DNA of 64,000 nucleotides. It comes from Coxiellaceae bacterium. Its GTDB lineage: Bacteria > Pseudomonadota > Gammaproteobacteria > Coxiellales > Coxiellaceae. Positions 19,301 through 27,734 of the stretch are shown here, piece after piece (the stretch's first letter is position 1; each line of letters begins with the position of its first letter). Made by a program: the position numbers and the translations under genes. The stretch covers positions 1 to 64,000 of the forward strand of contig JARGPC010000004.1 of NCBI GenBank assembly GCA_029212885.1, in the 5' to 3' direction. A model generated the notes under the pieces. That model saw nothing but the letters and a program-made list of their open reading frames with translations, was not told where the DNA came from and did no database searches.

Positions 19301-19831
19301 GAGAAGTTAATTGATGCCATGATTTTATTCTCCAGTAAATCCAGGTACCAACTGGATGTCTCAAAATCTAGCGTTAATGATATTATTATGCGTGAAATAG
19401 ATAGTAATCCGCTATGTAAAGACAATGTCCATATTGAAATTAAGCAAGTACTTCCGACTATCAGCTGTGATGATGAGTGTATTGCAACCATTTTCAATGG
19501 ACTTCTTACGAATGCAATTAAACACAATGATAATGAAAGTAAGCAGATTCAAGTCGATTTTGAGGAATCGGATGAGTATTACACCTTTATGGTAGAGGAT
19601 AACGGCAACTATATTCCACAGAATCATTTTGAGACCATTTTTGAAATGTTTAAAAAACTAGGGAAATCTGATAAGGATGACTTAACGGTAGGTGTGGGCT
19701 TGTCTTTAGCTAGGATGCTGGTTGAAAAGCATGGCGGTAGACTTTGGGTTGCCTCATCAACGCCTAAAGGGTCAGTATTCTGCTTTTCAATTGCTAAAAA
19801 CTTAGCTGCAGTGAGTCAACTTCCTGAGTGA
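16349..19831 (+). CDS. large membrane PAS/GAF sensor kinase with altered ATPase motifs
   Basis: Sensor kinase-like protein of 1160 aa. Residues 1-230 carry about seven membrane helices containing SHPGRMAPNTAVCF, a motif of an unnamed 7TM sensor module found with kinases and cyclases. A 200-residue extracytoplasmic region and another helix (about 442-465) follow. Cytoplasmic domains are PAS (about 496-605), GAF (621-780), PAS (799-920), HisKA-like with His942 in SHGLKEPLRG, and HATPase (about 1030-1150). The H-box has Gly where Asp is usual (SHDLKEPLR). The G1 box reads DNGNYIP in place of DNGIGI, though the N box (LLTNAIKHN) and GVGLSLAR remain. AGGAG at 16335 supports the start. It may be a weak kinase or pseudokinase. 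Confidence 0.82.
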   Translation: MGKKSTWQVKSLRLFSALAILMGAVVLFGWYSHIPTLIQVLPYFAPMQYNTALGFVVGGIGCLAYVNHKKVTFICGLILVLMGALTLVQYIVSINIGLDELFMKAYLLVKTSHPGRMAPNTAVCFTLVGLILILRLAIVNSNRIVLFSLIFTGLLGVLAFMALFGYLTGIYSAYGWGQLTRMAVHTCVGFLLLTAAICPYIYSHYSLHTKHKNWFVFTFIIFCGILMLVLFWLAINSYEQERVKGISNTEVKATSQALNAKIKDMEGAIERLFYRAKNTNDIKQDRVSSDVSYYFKHMKSLYAVHLTSSLDTSHTYYRASSNISKYKINKMIEHCVKSIKNNKSLVGGMRVYGNQDIVCYTDAAKKNIAIIDLDSLFDSVFNTILAGQFIAAFDFDGKRVYTYPKSAVSFQSKDYGVGVIKFKQIEWKIAISPSAALIEVMSNPLTVLLMIFGIVVVVLMSFFARNLQISNIKNIQLQKAVEDKENSELLQKTLLSSAPQAVMIVNEAGEIVYVNDQSVRLSKYSESELSSLHVDSLLPKRFRSEHEAHRKSYFNIYDTRQMGKGRYLSLLDKSNGETPVEISITPISINQQRCVICNIVDKSEQKLYEDKINRQAQHLQLIYDITNILSESESHEAALQQCLDLICYNLDLPFAQVLKCSEDATTLSGTNIFYCVDKSLSQSIHKAIFSYLVYKGEGIGGLVLLSRKVVFVNDAAILSKMSENKIYTNFQVNFAIGMPIKVTNKIEYIIELIGTDKQADMEHLQKIFTVLSDQICRVFEKRVSQEKLVKAEQDKHLLLEYAGEGIFGVSPYGDITFMNRAAQNMSQYDSDESSEINISMLLDNLAYEKLGEESITLQLLGQINSHLKYTNHDAQLYRKGGHKLDIELTATAILENNIVTGAVIMFSDISHKKAAEVQVSQYYTQLKKSYDELDRFTYMASHGLKEPLRGICSYSNLLLDLNKATLNSESVDMLSSLLLFSARIEKLIDAMILFSSKSRYQLDVSKSSVNDIIMREIDSNPLCKDNVHIEIKQVLPTISCDDECIATIFNGLLTNAIKHNDNESKQIQVDFEESDEYYTFMVEDNGNYIPQNHFETIFEMFKKLGKSDKDDLTVGVGLSLARMLVEKHGGRLWVASSTPKGSVFCFSIAKNLAAVSQLPE

Positions 19832-20030
19832 GGCTAAGAGCACGGTTAGTGACGTTCTGCTGTTAAATTTAGTTTCACCAATAATAGATATTTCAGTCTC
19901 TTAGGCCTATATTTAGTGAGCAGACGAGCAGTGTTGTATTTTAGATGTAAGTATTAATGCAGTAAAATCATGGTGTTGTATAGTAAGTTGATGATGGTCG
20001 TTGGACATATATTCAATACAGGCGAAATAG

Positions 20031-23000
20031 ATGAAGTCATGGTTTAGTAGGTTGCAGTTCAAGGGAGTCGCTTTCAGTCGTTTGGATTTGGCAACAAAAA
20101 TGCTTATATCCAGTATTATCCCTCTGATTTTAATAGTGTTTCTGTCTATTGTTACTTTTATCGCAATTAGATCACTCGAAAACAGCTCTGATTGGGTGAA
20201 GCATACCAGTAATGTGTTGATACACGCCGGACAAATAGAGAAGTTAGTTATCGACTTAGAGACGGGTGAGCGTGGATTTTTAATATCCGGTAAAGAAAGT
20301 TTCTTGGAGCCATTTAATAAAGGCAAGCTTGATATTGCTGCTAAATTGGCGGAGACCAAGCGCTTGGTGAGTGATAACCCGGCCCAAGTAAAGCGCATTG
20401 AGCAGGTGGAGAAGTTAGTAGATGATTGGCTAGATAAAGCGGCTATGGTTGAAATTAATGCGCGCAAACAAGTGAATCTTAATGCTAAAGATGCAAAATA
20501 TTTACAAGCGGTTCTATCAAAAGGTGTTGGCAAGGGTATCTTAGATAAAATCAGACAGCAACTGAATTTTTTAGAGGACGCCTTTAATAAAGCAAATAAC
20601 GCTCAGGGTAATTTAGTAGTGATGGCAATTGCTAAGGATATGGTTGATCAAGAAACCGGTCAACGAGGTTATTTGATCACTGGCAAAGAAAATTTTCTAG
20701 AACCCTATTACCAAGGACAAAAAAACCTAAACAAACATATAAACGAGATTAATAGTATCGTTGATAGAGCTTATGATAGAAAGCAGTTGCTACTTGATGT
20801 TGAGCAGCTTCAGATGTTATCTACCAAGTGGAACGATGATGTAGCGGTGCCAGCCAAAGCACTACGTGCTGAGGTTAATGCTGGCAGGGCATCTCATCAA
20901 CAGATACAGGCTATGGTAGCAGCCGAAAAAGGTAAAACAATTGTCGATCAAATGCGTAAGATTCTTAATCGTATGAACGGCGAATTTTCACAGGCTGACA
21001 ATAAAGATGGCCAAAATATTGTTTTAGCAATCACGAAAAATATTGTGGATATGGAAACTGGGATTCGAGGGTATTTGTTGTCAGGCAAGGACTCCTATCT
21101 TCAACCGTATCGATCAGGTATTAAGGGATTTAACCAACAACTAAAAGCTGTTAAAGATCTAGTTGATAAAGCCTACAATGTTCATAAAGTGAGAAGGCAA
21201 ATTGCTGAAGTGAAATTTTTAGCGAATGAATGGCTACTTAAGGCTGCGCAACCTGAAATCGCTGCTAGAAAAGAAATCAATGCGAATAAGTCATCAATAG
21301 ACGACGTGATTGCTTTAGTTGAAATGGGTACAGGAAAGGCTATTTTTGATAAAATTCGTGCTCAACTTGATGCATTTGCAAATGCTGAACAGGAGTTAAT
21401 GATTAAGCGTGAAAGCAGATCAGCAAAGGCTACAGCTATATCTAAGTGGGTAATTATCATAGGCACCATTGGTATTATTATTTTATCACTGATATTTACT
21501 TACTTTATTATCAATATTATTGCACGGCAATTGAAAAAAACAGCGGATGTAGCTAATGCTATAGCGGCCGGGGATTATGATATAGAAGTGGAGTTACAAA
21601 ATGAAAAAGACAATTTAGGCAAGTCATTGCAAAAAATGACGGCCGCATTAAAAGAAAACACATTAAAGCTAACGTTAGAAAAAGCGAAACTTGAAGACCA
21701 AGATTGGATTAAGTCCAGTCAATCAAATCTCATTTCTATACTGCAAGAAAAAGCAACCGTACAAGATTTTTCAGATACTTTGATGAGTGAATTGGTACCG
21801 TTGCTGGGAGGGCATCTTGGTTTATTCTATATCAGTCAGGGTGAACATGGTGCAGAAGTATTTGTATTGCAATCATCATACGCGTATAAAAAACGTAAAA
21901 ATATTTCTAATCAGTTTGCTTTGGGTGAAGGTTTAGTGGGGCAATGCGCACTTGAGAAAAAAATGATTCTATTAACGGATGCACCGGATGAATATATAGA
22001 AATTAGTTCAGGGTCGGGTAAGGGTAAACCGCGTAATATTATTGTATTACCGATTATGGTCAATAACGATGTCATTGCTGTATTAGAGATTGCTTCTGTG
22101 CATGCATTTGATGAAAAACAACAAGTTCTATTGGAGATCATTTCGGCTAATATCGGTGTGATTATTAATAATATTACTGGTAAGGCGCAGACAGAAGCGT
22201 TGTTATCCCAGGCTCAAGAGCTAACCTCTGAGTTACAGGCGCAGCAAGAAGAGTTGCGGGCAGCCAATGAGGAACTAGAACAAAAATCAAATATATTGAA
22301 AGAATCTGAAAGTGAATTAAAGGCACAAAGTGAAGAATTACAAGCGGCCAATGAAGAGCTAGAAGAAAAAAGTGCTTACTTGGAAGAGCAAAAGCAAGAA
22401 ATTGAAAATAAAAATCAATCATTAGAAAATGCAAAACAAGCGATTGAGCTTAAAGCAGAAGAGCTCGAGGTTTCTGGTACCTATAAGTCAGAATTCCTTG
22501 CCAATATGTCTCATGAATTACGAACACCGCTCAATAGTCTTTTGATACTATCAAAATCTTTAGCAGATAATGATGATGGAAATTTAACTGAAGAGCAAAT
22601 TGAGGAATGTGGAATTATACATGCCGGTGGTCAAGAGTTGCTGAATCTGATTAATGATATTTTAGATTTATCTAAAGTAGAAGCAGGCAAAATGGAGTTG
22701 GTACTTGAGCCAGTGCAAGTTCAACATATAGCAACCGATCTTAATTCACTGTTTAAGCCCGTAGCAGAGAAAAAACAGTTAGAATATGTTACTGAGATCG
22801 ATAGTGAAGTTGATAAAGAGTTCACCTTAGACGAGCAGAGAGTCGCTCAAGTGCTTAAAAACCTGTTATCGAATGCCTTTAAATTCACAAAACAAGGGTC
22901 GGTGACATTTAAGGCGCATATGCCAGCGACTACAACAAATTTCAAAAATACTAAGCTCACAGCAGGTAACACGATTGCTTTTTCGGTAATCGATACAGGT

Positions 23001-24503
23001 GTTGGTATTCCTGACAAAAAGCAGGCGCAAATATTTGAAGCATTCACTCAGGTCGATGGATCAACCAGTAGAGAGTATGGTGGTACGGGCTTGGGCCTAA
23101 CCATTTCCAGGCAATTGGCACAGTTGATGGGTGGTGAGATAGGTCTACAAAGTGAAGAGGGTAAAGGCACTACGTTTACACTTTACTTACCTGTCGCTTC
23201 TGGTAATAACATGAATTCATCATCTGGAGGGCCAGAAATTATTGATAATGATGTGGCCGATGACGATACAAACAATGATGTTGCTTCATATATCGATGAT
23301 GATCGCGAATTAATTAATGATGCTACCGAAAAGATATTACTTATCATTGATGATGATAAAGCATTTGCAAATATTTTGATTAAACAAGGCAGGAAAAATG
23401 GATTTTCATGTATTGCGGCCGGTACAGGTAAGGATGGAATTGCGTTAGCTAATCAATACACGCCTACAGCGATTTTGTTGGATTTGGGCTTGCCGGATAT
23501 CGATGGTCATAAAGTGCTAACCACGCTAAAGCGTTCTACAACGACACGTCATATTCCTGTTCATATTATTTCTGCTGCTGATAATGATCATAAGTTATTA
23601 GAAACTGGTGCTATTGGCTTTCTGCAAAAGCCAGTATCTGATGATGATATAAATGATGCATTTGGTAACATTGAAGGAATACTGCAAAAGAAAATTAAAA
23701 ATGTATTGCTGATTGAAGACGATCTTAGTAGCCAAAAGGCAATCTGCAAGTTAATTCAAAACGATAATATTGAAGTTATACTGTCTCAGGGTGGTGATGA
23801 TGCTATAGATAAAATTAAACATGGCAATATTGATACCATAATTCTGGACCTTGGATTGAAAGGGCTGTCAGGCTATGAGTTACTGAATAGTTTGTCAGAA
23901 AAGGAAAAGGTAGCTTTACCGCCTGTGATTGTTTATACCGGTAAAGAGCTTTCTGAAGATGAATACAGTCAATTACGGTCATTTACTTCAAGTATTGTTA
24001 TTAAAGGTGCTGACTCACCAGAGCGTTTAATGGACGAGGTTTCATTATTCTTGCACAACGTAGACTCAAAATTGCCTAAAGACCAACAGCATACTGTTAA
24101 AAACATGAGTGCTGTGAAAGAATCGCTCGAAGGGCATAAGGTATTATTAGTCGATGATGATATGCGGAATCTATTTGCTTTGTCAAAAGTGTTGAAGAAA
24201 AGTGGATTAATTGTCGAGATGGCTAAAAACGGTCAATTTGCACTGGATATGTTAGCAAAATCGGATGACATAGATTTGGTCATTATGGATATTATGATGC
24301 CGGTAATGGATGGATATGCGGCCATAGAGGCCATAAGGAAGGACCAAAACTTAAAAAATATGCCTGTGATTGCTCTAACTGCGAAAGCGATGCCGGAAGA
24401 TCGTCAAAAGTGTATCGATGTCGGTGCCAATGATTACTTGGCTAAGCCAGTGGATGTAGATAAGTTGTTGTCATTGATTCGTGTGTGGATAGGTAAGGTA
24501 TAA
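20031..24503 (+). CDS. giant hybrid histidine kinase: 3xCHASE3-HAMP-GAF-HK-3xREC
   Basis: Hybrid kinase of 1490 aa. Helix 1 is at 26-47 and helix 2 at 473-496. Between them lie three tandem CHASE3-type four-helix modules, marked by DLETGERGFLISGKE (from 75), DQETGQRGYLITGKE (206) and DMETGIRGYLLSGKD (340). Then come HAMP (497-550), GAF (565-715) and a coiled coil (720-815) with two copies of AQQEELRAANEELE-like sequence. HisKA has His828 (SHELRTPLNS), and the HATPase has NLLSNAFKFT, DTGVGIP and GGTGLGLTIS. Three receivers follow: REC1 (about 1107-1220), REC2 (1235-1350) and REC3 (1372-1490, IMDIMMPVMDG). All three keep an acceptor Asp. A 199-bp gap upstream may hold a separate promoter. cheR begins immediately after the stop. 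Confidence 0.92.
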   Translation: MKSWFSRLQFKGVAFSRLDLATKMLISSIIPLILIVFLSIVTFIAIRSLENSSDWVKHTSNVLIHAGQIEKLVIDLETGERGFLISGKESFLEPFNKGKLDIAAKLAETKRLVSDNPAQVKRIEQVEKLVDDWLDKAAMVEINARKQVNLNAKDAKYLQAVLSKGVGKGILDKIRQQLNFLEDAFNKANNAQGNLVVMAIAKDMVDQETGQRGYLITGKENFLEPYYQGQKNLNKHINEINSIVDRAYDRKQLLLDVEQLQMLSTKWNDDVAVPAKALRAEVNAGRASHQQIQAMVAAEKGKTIVDQMRKILNRMNGEFSQADNKDGQNIVLAITKNIVDMETGIRGYLLSGKDSYLQPYRSGIKGFNQQLKAVKDLVDKAYNVHKVRRQIAEVKFLANEWLLKAAQPEIAARKEINANKSSIDDVIALVEMGTGKAIFDKIRAQLDAFANAEQELMIKRESRSAKATAISKWVIIIGTIGIIILSLIFTYFIINIIARQLKKTADVANAIAAGDYDIEVELQNEKDNLGKSLQKMTAALKENTLKLTLEKAKLEDQDWIKSSQSNLISILQEKATVQDFSDTLMSELVPLLGGHLGLFYISQGEHGAEVFVLQSSYAYKKRKNISNQFALGEGLVGQCALEKKMILLTDAPDEYIEISSGSGKGKPRNIIVLPIMVNNDVIAVLEIASVHAFDEKQQVLLEIISANIGVIINNITGKAQTEALLSQAQELTSELQAQQEELRAANEELEQKSNILKESESELKAQSEELQAANEELEEKSAYLEEQKQEIENKNQSLENAKQAIELKAEELEVSGTYKSEFLANMSHELRTPLNSLLILSKSLADNDDGNLTEEQIEECGIIHAGGQELLNLINDILDLSKVEAGKMELVLEPVQVQHIATDLNSLFKPVAEKKQLEYVTEIDSEVDKEFTLDEQRVAQVLKNLLSNAFKFTKQGSVTFKAHMPATTTNFKNTKLTAGNTIAFSVIDTGVGIPDKKQAQIFEAFTQVDGSTSREYGGTGLGLTISRQLAQLMGGEIGLQSEEGKGTTFTLYLPVASGNNMNSSSGGPEIIDNDVADDDTNNDVASYIDDDRELINDATEKILLIIDDDKAFANILIKQGRKNGFSCIAAGTGKDGIALANQYTPTAILLDLGLPDIDGHKVLTTLKRSTTTRHIPVHIISAADNDHKLLETGAIGFLQKPVSDDDINDAFGNIEGILQKKIKNVLLIEDDLSSQKAICKLIQNDNIEVILSQGGDDAIDKIKHGNIDTIILDLGLKGLSGYELLNSLSEKEKVALPPVIVYTGKELSEDEYSQLRSFTSSIVIKGADSPERLMDEVSLFLHNVDSKLPKDQQHTVKNMSAVKESLEGHKVLLVDDDMRNLFALSKVLKKSGLIVEMAKNGQFALDMLAKSDDIDLVIMDIMMPVMDGYAAIEAIRKDQNLKNMPVIALTAKAMPEDRQKCIDVGANDYLAKPVDVDKLLSLIRVWIGKV

Positions 24504-25346
24504 ATGAAGAAAGTTGAGATAGAGTCACTAGAGGTAAATTTGCTGCTAGAAGCTATTCAACTGCGCTATGGCTATGATTTTACACAGTACGCAAAGGCTT
24601 CACTCAAACGAAGATTGCACCATATGCTTGCATCAGTAGAATTAAATAATATTTCTGAGCTCATCCCAAAGGTATTGTACGATGATGAATTCTTTTCTAA
24701 ATTTGTAATTAATATGTCAGTAACAGTGACTGAGATGTTTAGAGATCCAAAGTTTTATTGTGCATTCAAGGAAAGTGTAATACCCATTTTAAACACATAT
24801 CCCTTTATTAAGATTTGGCATGCTGGCTGCGCCACAGGTGAAGAAGTCTATTCGATGGCAATTTTACTGCATGAAGCAGGGCTATTGGAGCGAACACAAC
24901 TGTACGGAACAGATTTTAATCCGCTATCTTTGCAAATAGCGGCTGATGGTATTTACCCGTCAGAGCGAATAAAAGAATACACTGAAAATTATAATAAAGT
25001 GTCTAACGAGGCATCATTTTCAGATTACTATCATTCCAAATACGGATCAGTCAAAATGTCTGATCAGTTACGAAAACGAATCATTTTCACTAACCATAAC
25101 TTGGTGACTGACCATCATTTTGGTGAAATGAATGTGGTTGTTTGTCGTAATGTTTTAATATACTTCGATCTTGAGCTACAGAATCGCGTACTATCTTTAT
25201 TTAAAGACAGCTTGGTGCATCGAGGCGTCTTATGTTTGGGTACTAAAGAATCATTGATTAATACTGATGCTGGTGACGCCTTCGAATCAATATCTAGAGA
25301 GCAACGAATATATCGCTTAAAAAGGTTGCAAAACCATGGAGCCTAA
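24504..25346 (+). CDS. cheR: chemoreceptor methyltransferase CheR
   Basis: S-adenosylmethionine-dependent methyltransferase of 280 aa that would methylate glutamates on the chemoreceptors encoded upstream. The N-terminal helical domain (1-75) contains YGYDFTQYAKASLKRRL. The Rossmann domain has the SAM-binding HAGCATGEEVYS, the acidic loop YGTDFNP and the VVCRNVLIYFD strand. The length is normal. The ATG directly follows the hybrid kinase stop (TAAATG), and the end overlaps cheB by 11 bases. Neither receptor carries a CheR-tethering pentapeptide, so methylation would rely on direct contact. Confidence 0.94.
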   Translation: MKKVEIESLEVNLLLEAIQLRYGYDFTQYAKASLKRRLHHMLASVELNNISELIPKVLYDDEFFSKFVINMSVTVTEMFRDPKFYCAFKESVIPILNTYPFIKIWHAGCATGEEVYSMAILLHEAGLLERTQLYGTDFNPLSLQIAADGIYPSERIKEYTENYNKVSNEASFSDYYHSKYGSVKMSDQLRKRIIFTNHNLVTDHHFGEMNVVVCRNVLIYFDLELQNRVLSLFKDSLVHRGVLCLGTKESLINTDAGDAFESISREQRIYRLKRLQNHGA

Positions 25347-25911
25347 AATTGTTGTGATGGGCACTTCTGCTGGTGGCTTCAGCGTGCTTAAAGCAATATT
25401 GTCAGCTCTTCCAAAAAACTTTTCCCTCCCAATCGTTATCGTACAACACATGGGTGCTGATTGTGATAGCTATATGGCTCAGCATTTAAATACCCTGTCA
25501 CCTTTATATATAAAGCAGGCGGAAGATAAGGACGTATTAAAGCCGGGTTGCGCGTATATAGCGCCAGGGAACTACCATTTGTTGGTTGAAGAAAATGGTA
25601 CATTAAGCTTGAATATGGATGAGCGAGTACGCTATTCTCGTCCTTCAATTGATGTTTTATTTGAAAGTGCTGTTGACGCGTATGGCGATGAAATTATTGC
25701 GGTAGTGATGACGGGTGCGAATAATGATGGCGCTTATGGCGCTGCGCGCATAAAAGAATATGGTGGTATTATCGTCGTTGAAGATCCTAAAACGGCAGAG
25801 TCACCCTGTATGCCAACGTCAGTAATAAATGCGACTGACGTTGATTATATTGAGGAGGCAAGTCAAATTGCCCCTTTGTTATGCCGGTTGCTAGACGTGG
25901 AGCGGCAGTAA
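25336..25911 (+). CDS. cheB: CheB-type methylesterase domain without receiver
   Basis: Protein-glutamate methylesterase/deamidase of 191 aa consisting of the catalytic domain only. The triad is Ser11 (GTSAGG), His38 (VQHMG) and Asp131 (MTGANNDGA). Typical CheB carries an N-terminal receiver of about 120 aa that represses the esterase until phosphorylated. Here the ATG at 25336 starts directly before the first catalytic strand and lies within the end of cheR, so no receiver is encoded. The adjacent large kinase and receivers may regulate it in trans. The stop overlaps the next start as TAATG. Confidence 0.93.
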   Translation: MEPKIVVMGTSAGGFSVLKAILSALPKNFSLPIVIVQHMGADCDSYMAQHLNTLSPLYIKQAEDKDVLKPGCAYIAPGNYHLLVEENGTLSLNMDERVRYSRPSIDVLFESAVDAYGDEIIAVVMTGANNDGAYGAARIKEYGGIIVVEDPKTAESPCMPTSVINATDVDYIEEASQIAPLLCRLLDVERQ

Positions 25912-27734
25912 TGAATGGTCAGAATAATAAAATACAAAAAGAGCGGCGAGCGTCTATAAAGGGAAAGACGGCTGATTCAGGTCTAGCTAAAATACTTGTT
26001 GTTGATGATCGCCCTGAAAATTTGATTGCTATGGCAAAAGTATTAAAGCCGTTAGATGTTGAAGTGATTAAGGCGAACTCAGGAAATGAAGCGCTATCTT
26101 TAACTTTTGATCACGACTTTTCCGTTATTTTATTAGATGTTCAAATGCCTGAGATGGATGGCTTTGAGGTGGCGTCATACTTAAGGTTGCAAGAAAAAAC
26201 TAATAAAATACCTATTATATTTGTAACAGCAATCAGCAAAGATCAAAAGCATGTATTTGAGGGCTATGAGTTGGGCGCTGTTGATTATTTGTTTAAGCCG
26301 ATTGAGCAAAAGGTGTTGCTAAGCAAGGTGAATGTTTTTATTGAGCTGTATAATGAACGACGCAACCAATTAAAAGAGCTGGTGAAGCAGCTAGAGAATA
26401 CACAAGATGAATTATTGAGTAGTAACCAAGAATTGAAGTTGTTGTCGAGTAGAGACCCATTGACCTCATTACCTAATCGGCGACAACTTGAAGAAGAAAC
26501 GCAACGAATGATTGATGCTAATAATGATGAGCAAATGTTTGCGCTATTATTGGTCGATTTAGATAACTTCAAACCGATAAATGATACCTTAGGTCATGAT
26601 ATAGGTGATCTGGTCTTGCAGGAAGTAAGCAACCGTCTGCTGTCATCAGTTCGAGAAGAAGATTTTGTTTCGCGCCTGGGTGGTGATGAGTTTGCTATTT
26701 TACTTAATTATATTGATGACGATAGTATTGCTTCGAAAATAGCAAAAAAGATAATCAATGAAATTAATAAGGTCTTTATTGTAGATGGAAAGAAGTTACA
26801 CGTCGGCGCTTGTGTTGGGACGGCATGCTTTCCGTTAGCAGGTAGCAGTTTCAAAGAGCTAACGAAACATGCGGATATTGCGTTGTATCAGGCAAAAGCT
26901 AAGGGCGGGAATGTCAATAGATTCTATACTGAACAGCTCAATAAAAAGCAAGAGCGGCGCTCTGAGTTGGAAAAAGCTTTACACTTTGCTGTTGCTAACG
27001 ATGAATTGTATTTGGAATATCAGCCCATTGTTAATTTGAATACGAAGGAGGTTATTGGCGTAGAGGCGTTATTGCGTTGGGTACATCCACAGCTGGGTCT
27101 GATATCACCGGCAGAATTTATTCCTCTGTCTGAGGAGATTGGTTTATCAAACAATATTGGATCATGGGTTCTATTGCATACGAGTCAGCAATTTAACCTA
27201 TGGTATGCGGCTGGATATACGAGCATGCAATTTTCACTGAATTTATCGGTTTGTCAGTTATTGGAAGAAGGGCTCGTTGATACCTTTGAAGTGCTGTATA
27301 AAGATTTAGATATTTCGTTAAGCCATGTAACTTTAGAGGTGACTGAATCGGCGATAATGTTGCAAGAGTCGTTAGCAATTAAGGTATTGGAGCGGCTAAG
27401 TAATCTTGGTTTTAAGATTTCAATAGACGATTTTGGAACCGGATACTCTTCATTAGGTAGGCTACAAAAAATGCCAATTGATGTTTTGAAAATCGATAAG
27501 TCATTTATAGATAATGTTGGTCAGGATGGAGATGATGTAATAGTCAATGCGGTAATTGGTCTAGCTAAAAATCTTAACTTAGATGTGGTTGCTGAAGGGG
27601 TCGAAACAAAAAATCAAGAAGCGTTTTTGATACAAAATAAGTGTGAGATGGCGCAAGGTTATTTGTATTCTAAGCCTGTTAAACCAGAAAAAATCACGTC
27701 TCTATTGAAATCACGGGAGTATCGCCGTGAGTAA
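25911..27734 (+). CDS. REC-GGDEF-EAL protein with all motifs intact
   Basis: A 607-aa response regulator. The receiver (about 20-145) has VVDDRPEN, VILLDVQMPEMDG, TAIS and FKPIE. A coiled linker leads to the GGDEF domain, with GGDEF at 257-261 and an REED (RxxD) inhibitory site in the right register. The EAL domain has EALLRW at about 385, NLSVCQ, EVTESA, DDFGTGYSSLGRL, KIDKSF, AEGVE and QGYLYSKP. Both c-di-GMP synthesis and breakdown are therefore possible, switched by phosphorylation. The start at 25911 overlaps the cheB stop (TAATG) after GGAG. The end overlaps the next gene by 8 bases. Confidence 0.93.
   Translation: MNGQNNKIQKERRASIKGKTADSGLAKILVVDDRPENLIAMAKVLKPLDVEVIKANSGNEALSLTFDHDFSVILLDVQMPEMDGFEVASYLRLQEKTNKIPIIFVTAISKDQKHVFEGYELGAVDYLFKPIEQKVLLSKVNVFIELYNERRNQLKELVKQLENTQDELLSSNQELKLLSSRDPLTSLPNRRQLEEETQRMIDANNDEQMFALLLVDLDNFKPINDTLGHDIGDLVLQEVSNRLLSSVREEDFVSRLGGDEFAILLNYIDDDSIASKIAKKIINEINKVFIVDGKKLHVGACVGTACFPLAGSSFKELTKHADIALYQAKAKGGNVNRFYTEQLNKKQERRSELEKALHFAVANDELYLEYQPIVNLNTKEVIGVEALLRWVHPQLGLISPAEFIPLSEEIGLSNNIGSWVLLHTSQQFNLWYAAGYTSMQFSLNLSVCQLLEEGLVDTFEVLYKDLDISLSHVTLEVTESAIMLQESLAIKVLERLSNLGFKISIDDFGTGYSSLGRLQKMPIDVLKIDKSFIDNVGQDGDDVIVNAVIGLAKNLNLDVVAEGVETKNQEAFLIQNKCEMAQGYLYSKPVKPEKITSLLKSREYRRE

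Noticed and set aside
19913..20533. 206-codon minus-strand frame at the start of the hybrid kinase gene
   Set aside because: It mostly lies antisense to the clear CHASE3-coding region; its composition is that of a shadow frame.
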